In this document: piece by piece, positions 4,412 through 5,741 of the stretch | Layout: each line of letters starts with the position of its first letter | Numbering within the stretch: the stretch's first letter is position 1 | Source of the DNA: Deltaproteobacteria bacterium UBA6967 | GTDB lineage: Bacteria > SAR324 > NAC60-12 | Assembly (NCBI GenBank): GCA_002450295.1 | Contig: DJYX01000088.1 | Location: 1-5,741 of the forward strand | Length of the DNA stretch: 5,741 nucleotides | Direction: 5' to 3' | Translations under genes and position numbers: made by a program | Notes under the pieces: model-generated | What the model was told of the DNA's origin: nothing | The model's input: only the letters and a program-made list of their open reading frames with translations | Database searches by the model: none

Positions 4412-5741
4412 TCAGAGTTGATCATCGAGGTAGCGTTGCAGAGTGTTTGCGGTGCCATGCTGCCACAGTTGCTGCAGGGCATTTTGGAAGCTTTGTTGGA
4501 AAGCTTTAGACTCTGAGAGATCGCCAAAGATGTCCTGTAATTCCAGGAAGGCCAGGGGTTCAGTTTTAGATCTTTCGGCCAGCGTTCGTAGTCGATCCGC
4601 CTGACTATCCTCTGGTTGCATGTCTTTCCCTCCCTCAGAGAGTCCTCCCCAGTATCGGCACCAGAGTGCAGACTCCAGCGCCAAACCAGTTACAGATGCA
4701 CCTGCTTGCAAACGATCTCGAGTGGAGGGTAGCACAAACTTGGGTTGTCGATTGGAACCGTCAAAACAAAGTCGAGCAATCGTATCCCCAATTTTTGGAT
4801 TGGCAAACCGTTCTAGAATCAACTGAAGATAAGCCTGTAGATCCGTATTCGGTACAGGGGGAACTGACGGTAGGATCTCCTCTGTCTCCAGTTTCTCCAA
4901 GTAGCGACAGATTAGCGGATGCGCCATCGCCTCATGAACAAAGTGTTGGTCCAGTAAGGCTCCCACATAGGCAATCGAAGCATGTCCTGCATTCAGAATT
5001 CTCAGCTTCATGTGCTCATAGGGAGTCACGTCTGGCACGAAGGTCACCCCAACAGTTTCCAATTCTGGTCGCCCTAGCGGAAAGTGATCTTCCAGGACCC
5101 ACTGAATGTAATTTTCACAGAAAACTGGCCATCCATCCTCAATACCAAACTCCTCCCGCAAGATCGTTCTTTCCCGATCAGAAGTGAACGGCGTAATGCG
5201 ATCCACCATTCCATTGGGAAAAGCAACCTCACGCTCAACCCAGGCGGCCAATTTGGAATCTTGCATTTCGGCAAGACCAACCACAGCGTTGCGAGTGACA
5301 TTGCCGTTGTGCAGCAGATTATCGCAGGACATCACGGTAAAGGGAGCAATGCCTCTCTCCAAACGAGTATGCAAACCAGCCAGAATCAACCCAAAGGCTG
5401 TGGTCGGTGTCTCTGGATTTGCTACATCCTGTTTTAAGGCAGGCTGGTCTGGATCGAACTCTCCCGTTGCTGGATTAATGAAGTAGCCTCCTTCCGTGAC
5501 CGTTAATGAAACAATCCGGATGCTTGGGTCTGCAAGCCTCTCAATGTTTGTAGGATCTCCTGGTGGGAAAAAATCAATCATCGATCCCGTTACGGTTGCT
5601 TTGTAACCAGCTGCCGATTGCTCCACCACTGTAGTCAGGTAGTCCTGCTGCGCCAGGATTTGGCCCATCACACGATCACCAGGCATAACACCTGTACCAA
5701 CTAGAGCCCAGTCAAGGGATTTACCAAGTCGGAACAGTTGG
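4412..5741 (-). CDS. mannitol dehydrogenase family oxidoreductase (N-terminus outside window)
   Basis: The visible 442 residues belong to the long-chain polyol dehydrogenase family, which oxidises mannitol to fructose with NAD (mannitol 2-dehydrogenase, MtlK/MtlD type) or reduces uronates such as fructuronate (UxuB). The true gene starts right of the window: the frame stays open through 5741 with LDWALVGTGVMPGD, a family match, and about 50 residues carrying the first nucleotide-binding glycine motif are missing. Counting from the ATG at 5686, the landmarks are TVTEGGYF at 62-69, MSCDNLLHNG at 119-128, the family signature VAFPNGMVDRITP at 154-166, and the catalytic K-x4-N-x2-H set at K227, N232 and H235. 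DGSNRQPKF follows at 309-317. All key residues seen are intact. With the missing part the length would be near 490, normal for the family. DGSNRQPKF and overall resemblance favour a mannitol or arabinitol enzyme over UxuB, but substrate is not settled. Cytoplasmic, soluble. Confidence 0.93.
   Translation of the reverse strand, partial: QLFRLGKSLDWALVGTGVMPGDRVMGQILAQQDYLTTVVEQSAAGYKATVTGSMIDFFPPGDPTNIERLADPSIRIVSLTVTEGGYFINPATGEFDPDQPALKQDVANPETPTTAFGLILAGLHTRLERGIAPFTVMSCDNLLHNGNVTRNAVVGLAEMQDSKLAAWVEREVAFPNGMVDRITPFTSDRERTILREEFGIEDGWPVFCENYIQWVLEDHFPLGRPELETVGVTFVPDVTPYEHMKLRILNAGHASIAYVGALLDQHFVHEAMAHPLICRYLEKLETEEILPSVPPVPNTDLQAYLQLILERFANPKIGDTIARLCFDGSNRQPKFVLPSTRDRLQAGASVTGLALESALWCRYWGGLSEGGKDMQPEDSQADRLRTLAERSKTEPLAFLELQDIFGDLSESKAFQQSFQNALQQLWQHGTANTLQRYLDDQL

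Noticed and set aside
4666..5187. 173-codon plus-strand open frame opposite the dehydrogenase
   Set aside because: It is antisense to a well-conserved family protein, has no domain pattern, and is best explained by the codon structure of the opposite strand.

Overview
The window looks like chromosome of a Gram-negative, probably marine, proteobacterium-like organism. Three things point this way: a lipobox lipoprotein, a signal-peptide protein that reads like a small outer-membrane beta-barrel, and several short Sec-exported proteins. Base composition is moderate (mid-40s % G+C by eye) and gaps between genes are fairly long. No mobile-element gene, RNA gene, CRISPR array or origin was recognised. 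A lineage such as SAR324 would fit, but that is a guess; nothing here fixes the taxonomy.

Left part (1-2670) is a cluster of short envelope genes. It holds the 3' end of a TPR-like gene, a 185-residue candidate outer-membrane beta-barrel protein (+), a 94-residue exported protein (-), a 169-residue exported protein (+), an exported pentapeptide-repeat protein (-) and a 95-residue lipoprotein (-). The lipoprotein start is re-assigned here to a GTG at 2670, which has a well-placed Shine-Dalgarno sequence; an upstream ATG in the same frame is unlikely to be used. Only the pentapeptide protein belongs to a family that can be named with certainty.

Middle (2671-3185) has no intact gene. On the minus strand it contains what looks like a decayed coding sequence, interrupted by one in-frame TGA, and a perfect 13-bp inverted repeat.

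Right part (3186-5741) is minus strand. A SnoaL/NTF2-like protein (start re-assigned to 3989) is followed 78 bp later by a small conserved-looking protein of unknown function. Both have good ribosome-binding sites and they probably form a two-gene operon. Upstream is a gap of about 420 bp, with a plausible promoter and a 21-bp dyad. Last comes the C-terminal nine-tenths of a mannitol-dehydrogenase-family polyol/uronate oxidoreductase, which runs off the right edge and retains the family signature and the Lys/Asn/His catalytic set.

No single pathway ties the window together. The best leads for something undescribed are the SnoaL/unknown pair, the group of unassigned exported proteins, and the interrupted gene between them.
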